In this document: positions 25,050-31,418 of the stretch, one piece after another
Layout of the letters: every line of letters starts with the position of its first letter
Position numbering within the stretch: position 1 is the stretch's first letter
Source: XYB2-FULL-45-11 sp964355525
Lineage (GTDB): Bacteria > Patescibacteriota > Patescibacteriia > UBA9934 > GWF2-40-263
DNA length: 34,468 bases
Direction of reading: 5' to 3'
Assembly (NCBI GenBank): GCA_964355525.1
Contig: CAYHDY010000007.1
Span: 1 to 34,468 of the forward strand
The notes under the pieces: model-generated
Database searches by the model: none
Told to the model about the DNA's origin: nothing
What the model saw: only the letters and a program-made list of their open reading frames with translations
Position numbers and translations under genes: made by a program

Positions 25050-26027
25050 TCAATAAAATAATTTTGATGCACACAACGGCAACACATCTTCAAGAGATGT
25101 CTGTCCCGTTGCAAGCATGAGCAGACGATCAACACCGAGGGCATTGCCGAAGCTTGGATTACGGACGGATGCTAACAGATTCAGAAGATCTTCGTCAATG
25201 GGGAATGTGATCTTTCCTTGTTCCTCGCGGGTTCTTCGCTCTAATTCGAATCGTCGACGCTGTTCATTCGAATCTGTTAATTCTGTGAATCCATTGCAAA
25301 GCTCGACTCCATTCACATACAACTCGAACCGCTCGCCAAATTTTCCATCCGAAGTTAATCGAGCAAGTGCAGCTTGATGCTTCGGATACGTATGAACGAA
25401 AATGTTTCGTCCGATAAATGTCGGTTCGATCTTTGCAAGAAACAATCGATAGAATAAATCGGATTCGGAATCGGAAGTGTCTGTGTGAATGTCGAGTCGT
25501 GTGCATGCCTCTTCGAGGTGTTGCTTCGACGCAACAGAAAGATCGAGACCGATCAGTTCAATAAACAATTCATTCACACTTTTTCGTTCGACATGATCGA
25601 ATGTTCGTTCAAACGTTTCAAACACCTCGCGAACCAACGATTCGGTTTCATTCATGCATACAAACATATCTTCTCCTTGCGCGTACCATTCAAGCATCGT
25701 GAATTCCGGATTGTGAATTCCCTTTTTATCCCCGAATGATTCGTTGTTTCGAAACACTTTCGTCAGTGTAAAAATTTTCTCCATACCAAGTCCAAGCAAT
25801 TTCTTCATCGAATACTCAGGACTTGTGATCAGTCCCGCCGAAAACGATTTCCCTTCCGGGGTATGGACGATCGTTTCAAATGGCGTGAGTGTCGGTTCCA
25901 TGTCCGGAGACGCAACAAGGATCGGTGTTTCGACTTCAAGATAATCACGCGAACGGAAAAAAGAACGGACGCAATCATTCATCGTTTGTCGATCCTGCAA
26001 GATTTGTTTTATATTTGTTTCAGACAT
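25050..26027 (-). CDS. epmA: EF-P lysine ligase EpmA (LysRS paralogue)
   Basis: The ATG at 26027 gives MSETNIKQ... and 325 residues, the same length as E. coli EpmA; 76 further upstream codons run through rpsR and are not used. It is a class II LysRS catalytic core without the anticodon-binding domain: motif 2 FRNNE...HNPEFTMLEWY, motif 3 GNALGVDRLLMLA, plus LITSPEYSMKKLL and GVELCNGFTELTD. EpmA attaches (R)-beta-lysine to EF-P. The enzyme making beta-lysine (EpmB) is not in the window. Position directly before efp strongly supports the call. Free lysine as substrate, or a tRNA-independent LysRS-like role, remains possible. Confidence 0.93.
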   Translation of the reverse strand: MSETNIKQILQDRQTMNDCVRSFFRSRDYLEVETPILVASPDMEPTLTPFETIVHTPEGKSFSAGLITSPEYSMKKLLGLGMEKIFTLTKVFRNNESFGDKKGIHNPEFTMLEWYAQGEDMFVCMNETESLVREVFETFERTFDHVERKSVNELFIELIGLDLSVASKQHLEEACTRLDIHTDTSDSESDLFYRLFLAKIEPTFIGRNIFVHTYPKHQAALARLTSDGKFGERFELYVNGVELCNGFTELTDSNEQRRRFELERRTREEQGKITFPIDEDLLNLLASVRNPSFGNALGVDRLLMLATGQTSLEDVLPLCASKLFY

Positions 26028-26034
26028 AATTAAA

Positions 26035-26054
26035 GACGAGGCTTTCGCCCCGTC
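26035..26054 (-). promoter_or_regulatory. GNRA-capped hairpin between rpsR and epmA
   Basis: Minus strand GACGGGGC-GAAA-GCCTCGTC: 8-bp stem with a GAAA tetraloop, ending 7 nt before the epmA ATG and followed by TTTAATT. The T run is short, so it is more likely an RNA processing, attenuation or translation-control hairpin than a full terminator. Confidence 0.55.
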
Positions 26055-26062
26055 AAAAATTT

Positions 26063-26308
26063 TTATTGCTGGATAAATGGAATCAATGCCATGATGCGCG
26101 ATTGCTTGATTGCATTCGACAACTGACGTTGGTGGCTCATACAAACTCCTGAACGCTTGCGTGGAACGATCTTCGCAAAGGAAGAAAGGAATCGGCGCAA
26201 GATGTTGAGGTCTTTGTAGTCCACATCTTGAATGTTGTTGTAGCAAAAGAAACATTGTTTCTTTTTCTTCACCTGTTGTGGTTTTGAATTGTTATTATTG
26301 TTCATCAT
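26063..26308 (-). CDS. rpsR: 30S ribosomal protein bS18
   Basis: 81 residues: an Asn/Lys-rich N-terminus, then CFFCYNNIQDVDYKDLNILRRFLSSFAKIVPRKRSGVC and HQRQLSNAIKQSRIMALIPF, the S18 core. The CxxC and later Cys are the residues that bind zinc in C+ versions of S18. It binds S6 and 16S rRNA in the platform. Third gene of the rpsF-ssb-rpsR order; 6 bp after ssb. ATG at 26308, with a second ATG one codon in the frame. No SD. Confidence 0.97.
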   Translation of the reverse strand: MMNNNNNSKPQQVKKKKQCFFCYNNIQDVDYKDLNILRRFLSSFAKIVPRKRSGVCMSHQRQLSNAIKQSRIMALIPFIQQ

Positions 26309-26314
26309 ATATTT

Positions 26315-26785
26315 TTAAAAAGGAATGTCTTCAATACGGATTTCTTGATCTGGATTTGGAGATGGATCATCTTGCATGCTTGCGCGCGGAGGAGTGAATC
26401 CTCCGGCACTTGGTTTTGCAAAGGATTCAGATCCGGATCCGCTTGGAGCTCCGCCTTTTCCATCAAGCATGATCATATTCTCTGCAACAATCTCTGTACG
26501 ATATTTTTTCACGCCATCCGTTCCTTCCCAGTCGCGTGTTTGCAATCGGCCTTCCACGTAAATCTTTTTTCCTTTCGTAAGATATTGTCCGCAGATTTCT
26601 GCGAGCTTTCCCCACGCAACGATGTTGTGAAAATCCGATGCTTCTTGTTTTTGTCCGTCCGCCGCTGTCCATGCACGATTGGTTGCAATCGAGAATGAGC
26701 AAACGGATTGCCCCGAAGGAATTTGTTTCACTTCAGGATCACGCGTGAGATTTCCAAGTAATGTTACGCGATTCAATGAGTACAT
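26315..26785 (-). CDS. ssb: Single-stranded DNA-binding protein
   Basis: 156 residues. The OB fold (MYSLNRVTLLGNLTRDPEVK, SIATNRAW, HNIVAWGKLAEICGQYLTKGKKIYVEGRLQTRDW) is followed by a Gly/Ser/Pro-rich linker and the acidic tip IEDIPF, which recruits repair and replication partners. It lies 11 bp after rpsF and 6 bp before rpsR. No SD. Confidence 0.98.
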   Translation of the reverse strand: MYSLNRVTLLGNLTRDPEVKQIPSGQSVCSFSIATNRAWTAADGQKQEASDFHNIVAWGKLAEICGQYLTKGKKIYVEGRLQTRDWEGTDGVKKYRTEIVAENMIMLDGKGGAPSGSGSESFAKPSAGGFTPPRASMQDDPSPNPDQEIRIEDIPF

Positions 26786-26796
26786 AGAAGATGAGG

Positions 26797-27312
26797 TTAA
26801 GCTTCTTCAGACATGTCGCTCTCGAGAATCTGTTCCAATTTTTTGTCGAGTTCTTCAATAGACATCGAAGGCTCTACGACAGCAACGGGTGGGTGCATTT
26901 GGATTTCATCCACGTTTACTTGTTTCTCACGGTGTGGTGCAGCAGCCGGTTTTGTTTCCATACGTTTCGCTTCTTCTGAAAGAGGAGCAACGTAGGCAAA
27001 AATTTCTACTTTCTTATTCTCGGCTCCCGGAGCGCGAGCGATCAATGTGTGACGCAAAACTTCTTCCATAAGTCCGAGCTGACGATTCAACTCTTTCATG
27101 ATGGTAGGAAGAGCATCAAAATGAACGAGGATATAAGAACCATTGCGGATCTTTTTGATCGCATACGCAAGACGGATCTTTCCAACGTTCTCGTTTCGGA
27201 GAATCGTCGCCTCATTTTTTGTAAGCAATGCCGTCACTTTAGCCTGAATTCCCTCTACCTCTGGGTCTGTATAGTGTGTTCCCACAATATACAAAAGCTC
27301 GTATTTGTTCAT
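26797..27312 (-). CDS. rpsF: 30S ribosomal protein bS6 with C-terminal extension
   Basis: 171 residues from the ATG at 27312 (MNKYELLYIVGTHYTDPEV). Residues 1-105 are the S6 ferredoxin-like fold (IRLAYAIKKIRNGSYILVHFDA). The rest (about 106-171) is a charged extension rich in Pro, Glu and Lys, ending SIEELDKKLEQILESDMSEEA; S6 is usually 95-135 residues. S6 pairs with S18. First gene of a five-gene operon, behind a promoter at 27385-27413 and a 65-nt leader with two hairpins. No SD. Confidence 0.97.
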   Translation of the reverse strand: MNKYELLYIVGTHYTDPEVEGIQAKVTALLTKNEATILRNENVGKIRLAYAIKKIRNGSYILVHFDALPTIMKELNRQLGLMEEVLRHTLIARAPGAENKKVEIFAYVAPLSEEAKRMETKPAAAPHREKQVNVDEIQMHPPVAVVEPSMSIEELDKKLEQILESDMSEEA

Positions 27313-27323
27313 AGATTTGTCTG

Positions 27324-27357
27324 GCCGCGACTGGGCGTCGTGGCAACCCTTTCGGGT
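27324..27357 (-). promoter_or_regulatory. rpsF leader hairpins, candidate S6:S18 autoregulatory site
   Basis: Two adjacent hairpins in the minus-strand leader: ACCC-GAAA-GGGT (27346-27357) and GCC(A)CGAC/GTCG(C)GGC with a 5-nt loop (27324-27344). Many bacteria regulate rpsF-rpsR through S6:S18 binding to such a leader; the exact conserved bulge was not confirmed here. Confidence 0.5.
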
Positions 27358-27384
27358 CATGGACAGATAATAATTAATGGGCTG

Positions 27385-27413
27385 AGTGTAGCGGAACCTA
27401 TCGAAATGGTCAA
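27385..27413 (-). promoter_or_regulatory. Promoter of the rpsF operon
   Basis: Minus strand TTGACC (27408-27413), 17-bp spacer, TACACT (27385-27390), the same -10 as yebC. Predicted start near 27378. Confidence 0.7.
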
Positions 27414-27458
27414 GCAATCGGGTAGGCCGTTCGCGGGTAACGTATCAAGAAATGAGTC

Positions 27459-27614
27459 CTACTCAGACAAGATATCTTCAAACATTTCCCTTGCAGATTT
27501 ATAAGCTTTTATCTCACCATTATAATACGTCCGAAGTGTTTCGTTTGATATTTCAATCAACCGTTGTTCTTGTTCTGGTGTCAAATAATTTTCATTCTTT
27601 TTGATTTTATTCAT
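27459..27614 (-). CDS. Small protein, 51 residues, antitoxin-like look
   Basis: MNKIKKNENYLTPEQEQRL... ends with AYKSAREMFEDILSE. Sequence is helix-rich with an acidic C-terminal helix; short proteins of this type often include antitoxins, but no toxin partner lies beside it and no fold is certain. AT-rich compared with neighbours. No SD and no clear promoter; it starts 39 bp after the terminator of the 27745 orphan. Low certainty that it is expressed. Confidence 0.4.
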   Translation of the reverse strand: MNKIKKNENYLTPEQEQRLIEISNETLRTYYNGEIKAYKSAREMFEDILSE

Positions 27615-27653
27615 ATACGAACACGATACAGAAATGACACTGAAAAGAAAAAT

Positions 27654-27710
27654 CCCTCTGACTCACAAAGTCCGCCAGAGGCGGATCCGCCTTCGGCGGA
27701 AGTCAGAGGG
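27654..27710 (-). terminator. Terminator of the 27745 orphan with a REP in its loop
   Basis: A 10-bp stem CCCTCTGACT/AGTCAGAGGG (27701-27710 with 27654-27663 on the minus strand) is followed by ATTTTTCTTTTC. The loop consists almost entirely of a 30-bp REP-like element (27671-27700). Confidence 0.8.
27671..27700. repeat. REP-like palindrome, GGATCC centre
   Basis: TCCGCCAGAGGCGGA joined to TCCGCCTTCGGCGGA. Same architecture as the 17258 and 17498 copies but with non-identical loops (AGA, TTC). Confidence 0.85.
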
Positions 27711-27744
27711 ACAGAGAGACAAAGGGTCATTCGAGACGAAAGGA

Positions 27745-28446
27745 TCAAACGATCAGTTGCGGCACAACCACACGATGCGCACAGCCGACAGGACACACAA
27801 CGTCGCGCTCGAACCGGTGGACATAGACGTTCAGATCGTCGGAGAGCATGTGTGCGCGCGCCACGAAGAAATCTTCGCCTTCCTTAAAGAGGAAAAAGGT
27901 GGCGCAACCTTCTTGGCGGAGCTTGACAAAATTCTCTTTCAAGAACGCAAGGATCTGATCCTGCGTCAAACAGAGCCTGTCGAGATCCGAACCGAAAGAG
28001 TCGAAAATACCCCTGTTCTGCGCATCCGTGTACTTCGCGTCTTTGACCATTTCATGGACTTCTACGTTGATCTTGTCGGTCGGGCGACTCCGGTTGTTCA
28101 ATTTCCAGTTCTTGAAATTGCCATCGATGCCGTTTTTGGCAAAGAGCTTTTCCTCCTTGCTGATGCAACGGGAGCCGTCGCGGGCGGAGATGGTGATCGT
28201 CTGATCTTCGTAGAGACGGCGGAGGATCGGGGCGGGATTCGCTTCATTCGGCATCGTGAGATACCTCTTATCGAGAACACCGCTCTCTCGCATCAATTTT
28301 TCGATCCCGTCTTTGAATCCTTTGGTTCGCATGAAACTGCTCACGCGAATGAAGAACTCGAGATGATCCACGATTCCGGACATGCCTTCATCGCCGTTTG
28401 CCACGAGCCATTGCTCGAGCTTGATTCTCCATGCTTGCTTGCTCAT
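27745..28446 (-). CDS. Orphan protein, 233 residues, function unknown
   Basis: The ATG at 28446 (MSKQAWRIKLEQWLVANGDEG) follows TTGGAGAA; the frame extends 31 codons further but through a hairpin-rich leader. It is a soluble, Lys/Arg/Asp-rich protein with no signal peptide. The N-terminal half is helical (HLEFFIRVSSFMRTKGFKDGIEKLM), and the C-terminal part has strands (GCATFFLFKEGEDFFVARAHM, LNVYVHRFERDVVCPVGC). No domain recognised. Own consensus promoter, 170-nt leader with three hairpins, and own terminator. A 301-residue ORF on the plus strand is an antisense shadow lacking an SD and running through the terminator. Confidence 0.75.
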   Translation of the reverse strand: MSKQAWRIKLEQWLVANGDEGMSGIVDHLEFFIRVSSFMRTKGFKDGIEKLMRESGVLDKRYLTMPNEANPAPILRRLYEDQTITISARDGSRCISKEEKLFAKNGIDGNFKNWKLNNRSRPTDKINVEVHEMVKDAKYTDAQNRGIFDSFGSDLDRLCLTQDQILAFLKENFVKLRQEGCATFFLFKEGEDFFVARAHMLSDDLNVYVHRFERDVVCPVGCAHRVVVPQLIV

Positions 28447-28459
28447 GACTTCTCCAACG

Positions 28460-28475
28460 CCCGGCAGCTGCCGGG
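28460..28475 (-). promoter_or_regulatory. 16-nt palindrome just before the SD of the 27745 orphan
   Basis: CCCGGC-AGCT-GCCGGG, a 6-bp GC stem with a 4-nt loop, ends about 5 nt before the GGAG. It could set ribosome access. Confidence 0.5.
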
Positions 28476-28550
28476 TCCGCGATTTGTTCCGATCGAGTTT
28501 TTGTAACGGACCGTCCGTCGCGAGACTCGGAGCGAACAAAAAGTAGATTT

Positions 28551-28576
28551 ACCACGTCGCTCAAGAGCGACGTGGT
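28551..28576 (-). promoter_or_regulatory. Very stable leader hairpin of the 27745 orphan
   Basis: ACCACGTCGCTC and its exact reverse complement separated by two bases (12-bp arms), mid-leader. An outer GTGTCA/TGACAC stem (28582-28587 with 28617-28622) sits at the predicted 5' end. A T5 run follows 8 nt after the 12-bp stem, so weak termination is possible. Confidence 0.6.
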
Positions 28577-28625
28577 GCACTGTGTCACCAGAAAATCGAA
28601 CCGCTCGAAATTCAAATGACACGGA

Positions 28626-28654
28626 ATTCTAATTCAAAATCGACAAAATGTCAA
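28626..28654 (-). promoter_or_regulatory. Promoter of the 27745 orphan
   Basis: Minus strand TTGACA (28649-28654, consensus), 17-bp spacer, TAGAAT (28626-28631). It overlaps the divergent methyltransferase promoter. Confidence 0.75.
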
Positions 28655-28668
28655 TGATCGCGTACAGT
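28640..28668 (+). promoter_or_regulatory. Promoter of the methyltransferase gene
   Basis: TCGACA (28640-28645), 17-bp spacer, TACAGT (28663-28668). Ten bases separate the -10 from the ATG at 28679, predicting a leaderless or nearly leaderless mRNA. Confidence 0.65.
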
Positions 28669-28678
28669 AATCGTCGAT

Positions 28679-29860
28679 ATGACTTTCTTTATCCTCGGCT
28701 CTCACCCAGACATCGCCCGCGCGGAAATTCTTTCTGTGCTTGGAGCATCAACCAAAATCATCGCAGAATCATCGACTGTTTTGGTTGTTGAATCTGTTGA
28801 GATGCCACTTGAGGTATTGCAAGAACGATTGGGCGGGACCATCAAGATCGGAACAGTGCTCGAGGAGTTCCCTACATTGGATGCTCGCGCCTGTGTCGAA
28901 ATGATCGCAGCAAAGGCTGGAAAGGCTGAAGGAAAGAACAAAATTACATTTGGATTGAGTGCGTATGATTTAGGAAATCCAAATTCCGTCAGAAAAATTT
29001 CAAATAATTTCCGTACACTTGGAGGAGAAGTAAAATCACGATTAAAAGAACTCGATCGTCCTGTCCGATTTGTTCAAGCAAAGGAGGCGGCACTTTCTTC
29101 CGTCGTCGTTCTCACAAATGATCTTCTGAAATCCGGTGGAGAATTCGTACTGCTCGTCACAAAGACATCGATCATCATCGGAAAAACCGCGACCGTGCAA
29201 AATTTTGAACTCTGGTCGCGTCGTGATTTCGGTCGTCCGATGCGTGACACACGTTCCGGAATGCTTCCACCGAAACTTGCGCGCATGATGATCAACCTCG
29301 CGGGAGTCGATCCAAAAGATGCAATGCTTCTTGATCCGTTCTGCGGATCTGGAACGATTCTGATGGAAGCCGCGATGATCGGATACAAAAAAGTGATCGG
29401 AAGTGATAATTCAGAAAAAGCGATTGCAGATTCAAAAACAAATACGGATTGGTTTTACGCACAAACGTATATTGAAAAAGGAACTCCTTATAACAGTATC
29501 GAAATTATAGAGTCGCCCGCGGAAACAATCGATCACGTTTTGAAAAATCCTGTCGATGTCATCGTTGGTGAAACATATCTTGGTCCGCCACGTCGAAGTA
29601 ATGAGCGCACGGAAATGGAAAAGATGATTAAGGGGTTGATGTCACTGTATCGCGATTCATTGATCGCACTTGCAAAACAAACGAAACCAAACGGTGTGAT
29701 CGTGATCGCCTTCCCAGCATTCGTCATTAAAAATGACGTCATTCATCTTCCTCTCAAAAAAATGATCCAGGAAATTGGACTGACGTTTGATCATGCTTGG
29801 ATCTATAAACGAGAAGATCAACAAACCGCACGAGAAATTGTGAGGATGACAAAAAATTAA
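28679..29860 (+). CDS. Trm11/THUMP-like SAM-dependent RNA (or DNA) methyltransferase
   Basis: 393 residues. Residues about 1-175 form a THUMP-like RNA-binding region (MTFFILGSHPDIARAEI opening, as in Trm11 proteins). Residues about 190-393 are a Rossmann-fold methyltransferase with motif I LLDPFCGSGTILMEA and a motif X-like region (RDFGRPMRDTRSGMLPPKLARMM) just before it. Motif IV, normally (D/N)PPY for base-amino methylation, reads VGETYLGPP, so the usual catalytic Pro-Pro-Tyr is changed. The most likely substrate is tRNA (archaeal/eukaryotic Trm11 makes m2G10), but this is inference. Monocistronic, no SD. Confidence 0.8.
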   Translation: MTFFILGSHPDIARAEILSVLGASTKIIAESSTVLVVESVEMPLEVLQERLGGTIKIGTVLEEFPTLDARACVEMIAAKAGKAEGKNKITFGLSAYDLGNPNSVRKISNNFRTLGGEVKSRLKELDRPVRFVQAKEAALSSVVVLTNDLLKSGGEFVLLVTKTSIIIGKTATVQNFELWSRRDFGRPMRDTRSGMLPPKLARMMINLAGVDPKDAMLLDPFCGSGTILMEAAMIGYKKVIGSDNSEKAIADSKTNTDWFYAQTYIEKGTPYNSIEIIESPAETIDHVLKNPVDVIVGETYLGPPRRSNERTEMEKMIKGLMSLYRDSLIALAKQTKPNGVIVIAFPAFVIKNDVIHLPLKKMIQEIGLTFDHAWIYKREDQQTAREIVRMTKN

Positions 29861-29875
29861 ATATCAAAGACAAAG

Positions 29876-29905
29876 AAAAAAACACATTCTTCACGAATGT
29901 GTTTT
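29876..29905. terminator. Bidirectional terminator
   Basis: Stem AACACATTC/GAATGTGTT (29881-29889 with 29895-29903), loop TTCAC, flanked by A7 and T4. Shared by the methyltransferase gene (+) and the 29910 orphan (-). Confidence 0.85.
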
Positions 29906-29909
29906 GAGT

Positions 29910-30551
29910 TTACTGCACGTCCTGTCGGAAATGATATCGTTCGATGTGATGCGCCTTGCGCAACTTCCGAATCTGATATGCAGACGTATGCACAAGTCCC
30001 GCAATAACCGTGTCCGGCATCTTTCCAAGAAACGTGATGACCTTATTCATCCATTCCGTTTTCTCTTCGAAAGCGTAAATGATCCCGATGCGTTTGAACG
30101 CTTGAGCGAGTCCACCGAAATGAATGATCGCAGAATTGTAAATCGCGAGAGCATGGACACGAAAATAATCCGGACGCATTTCCTTGAGTGCAACCAATTG
30201 ATCGAGCGTTTGCATGGGACAATAGTATGGCGTCGTAATCGATCCGACACCGGAAGAAAACAACGTCGGAAAAAATCGACTCTGACATTTCGGACATGCG
30301 GTGGTGAAATCGCTGGGATCTTGATTGAATCCATTCATGATTTCCATGTCTGAAAGTTCATGTCCGCATTTTCCACACTCTGCCTTCGGAACGAATCTGC
30401 GGCCATGAATCTCTTCGACAAGATCGCGTTGAAGCGACAACTGCAGCGTTTCCGCACGCAGTCGTTGCTCATACGTCAATCGCACCCCCTGATCCAAATG
30501 ATGCTTCTGCTCGACAGACTGTCGCATCGAAAATCCCTGTCTCATTTCCAT
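29910..30551 (-). CDS. Zinc-ribbon orphan, 213 residues
   Basis: The ATG at 30551 (MEMRQGFSMRQSVEQKHH) follows AAGGAGA; an upstream ATG at 30626 is open but lies at the predicted promoter. Residues about 1-50 are helical and Gln/Arg-rich (YEQRLRAETLQLSLQRDLVEEIHG). Residues about 60-95 hold two CxxC pairs (CGKCG, CPKCQ) 26 residues apart, a likely zinc ribbon, with SDMEIMNGF and DPSDFTTACP between. The C-terminal half is mixed alpha/beta. Similar unnamed proteins seem to occur in other Patescibacteria, but no function is known to me. Own promoter; divergent from the lipoprotein gene. Confidence 0.75.
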   Translation of the reverse strand: MEMRQGFSMRQSVEQKHHLDQGVRLTYEQRLRAETLQLSLQRDLVEEIHGRRFVPKAECGKCGHELSDMEIMNGFNQDPSDFTTACPKCQSRFFPTLFSSGVGSITTPYYCPMQTLDQLVALKEMRPDYFRVHALAIYNSAIIHFGGLAQAFKRIGIIYAFEEKTEWMNKVITFLGKMPDTVIAGLVHTSAYQIRKLRKAHHIERYHFRQDVQ

Positions 30552-30608
30552 GATATCTCCTTGCAAACAACACAGCGTTCCCGGCTGTTCGGGGTCAAGC
30601 GACATAAG

Positions 30609-30637
30609 AGAATATGTGTTTTCCATGAAAATGTCAA
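30609..30637 (-). promoter_or_regulatory. Promoter of the 29910 orphan
   Basis: Minus strand TTGACA (30632-30637), 17-bp spacer, TATTCT (30609-30614). Leader about 50 nt, with CCCG/CGGG hairpin close to the 5' end and AAGGAGA before the ATG. Confidence 0.65.
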
Positions 30638-30655
30638 TGATCTCCACATCATTGA

Positions 30656-30684
30656 TTGACAAAAACGCTAAAATGAGATATAGT
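30656..30684 (+). promoter_or_regulatory. Promoter of the lipoprotein orphan
   Basis: TTGACA (30656-30661), 17-bp spacer, TATAGT (30679-30684). Predicted start near 30691. Confidence 0.8.
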
Positions 30685-30691
30685 GGCTCGT

Positions 30692-30761
30692 TCAATTCGT
30701 TATGAATTGATTCCGATTTGCCACAGAAGAAAGAGTTTTTGAACTTTTTCTTGTGCGGCAA
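30692..30761 (+). promoter_or_regulatory. Two hairpins in the leader of the lipoprotein orphan
   Basis: TCAATTC-GTTAT-GAATTGA (30692-30710) begins at the predicted +1. A long imperfect hairpin follows: TTGCC/GGCAA closing (30718-30722 with 30757-30761) with an A/T-rich internal stem. The SD (TTGGAGAG, 30778-30785) lies after both. Confidence 0.55.
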
Positions 30762-30789
30762 CATCTTTCAGCCGCCGTTGGAGAGTCAC

Positions 30790-31356
30790 ATGAACGCCTA
30801 TCCCAAAGTCACCTTGGTGGCCCTGTGTCTGTTCCTCATCATCTCCCTGATCGGTTGCACGACCGAGCTCATCAACCCGGTGCCGACGGCGAAGTCGTCG
30901 GATGCACATGCGACGATCCTGAAAGGAGACAAGATCCCGTCGATCGAACAGCTGATGTCGGACGCGAAGTTCGAGTACGCGATCGGCGAGTACACGTCGA
31001 AGCGGTACCCGAAACCGAACTCGGTGCGGATCGACGACCTCGAATTCGTGAACGAGAATTTCGCCACGAGCGTCCTGTACGTCATCGGCCTGAAAGAAGT
31101 CGGGCACCGGCCTGCGAATATCCACGAAGCGATCATCTACGCGACGATGAATCCGGAACAGCAGATGCAGGCACCGTTCGTCGTTCTCGAAGAGGAAACG
31201 ATCCCAAAAAGCCTGGGCTTGCACGCAAACTTCATCCGCCTGAACAAGACGATGAATAACGAGCATCGCCAGATCGAGGCACAGCCCTATATCAACTACA
31301 GTTTCCCAGCAGGAACGCGATACCTCGTTCACAAGCGATGGAACCTCGAACCCTGA
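30790..31356 (+). CDS. Putative lipoprotein orphan, 188 residues
   Basis: The ATG at 30790 gives MNAYPKVTLVALCLFLIISLIGCTTE, a lipoprotein signal peptide with lipobox LIGC (Cys23). The mature part is soluble, with no internal membrane segment and no recognised domain (DLEFVNENFATSVLYVIGLKEVG, PAGTRYLVHKRWNLEP). SD GGAG lies 6 nt upstream. Transcribed alone from a near-consensus promoter. The stop codon itself forms part of the terminator stem. Expected to be attached to the outer face of the membrane. Function unknown. Confidence 0.8.
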   Translation: MNAYPKVTLVALCLFLIISLIGCTTELINPVPTAKSSDAHATILKGDKIPSIEQLMSDAKFEYAIGEYTSKRYPKPNSVRIDDLEFVNENFATSVLYVIGLKEVGHRPANIHEAIIYATMNPEQQMQAPFVVLEEETIPKSLGLHANFIRLNKTMNNEHRQIEAQPYINYSFPAGTRYLVHKRWNLEP

Positions 31357-31384
31357 TTTCTCTGAAGTCAGGGTTTTTTCTTTT
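31350..31384 (+). terminator. Terminator of the lipoprotein gene, containing the stop codon
   Basis: Stem ACCCTGA/TCAGGGT (31350-31356 with 31368-31374), then TTTTTTCTTTT. TGA at 31354-31356 is the stop. Confidence 0.88.
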
Positions 31385-31390
31385 CCAAAT

Positions 31391-31416
31391 AAAAACAGGG
31401 CAATACCCTGTTTTGT
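31391..31416 (-). terminator. Terminator of the 31419 gene
   Basis: ACAGGG/CCCTGT with loop CAATA, flanked by A runs and T runs; bidirectional in principle. Nearly the same hairpin recurs at 32261-32279 after ychF. Confidence 0.8.
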
Positions 31417-31418
31417 TT

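Noticed and set aside
26028..26255. N-terminal 76 residues extending EpmA
   Set aside because: They are an out-of-frame reading of rpsR; the ATG at 26027 gives the family length of 325.
27601..28506. 301-residue plus-strand ORF
   Set aside because: Runs through the REP-containing terminator and antisense to the 27745 orphan, which has a consensus promoter and SD.
30700..31332. 210-residue minus-strand ORF
   Set aside because: Antisense to a gene with lipoprotein signal peptide and consensus promoter; Arg/Asp-rich shadow composition.
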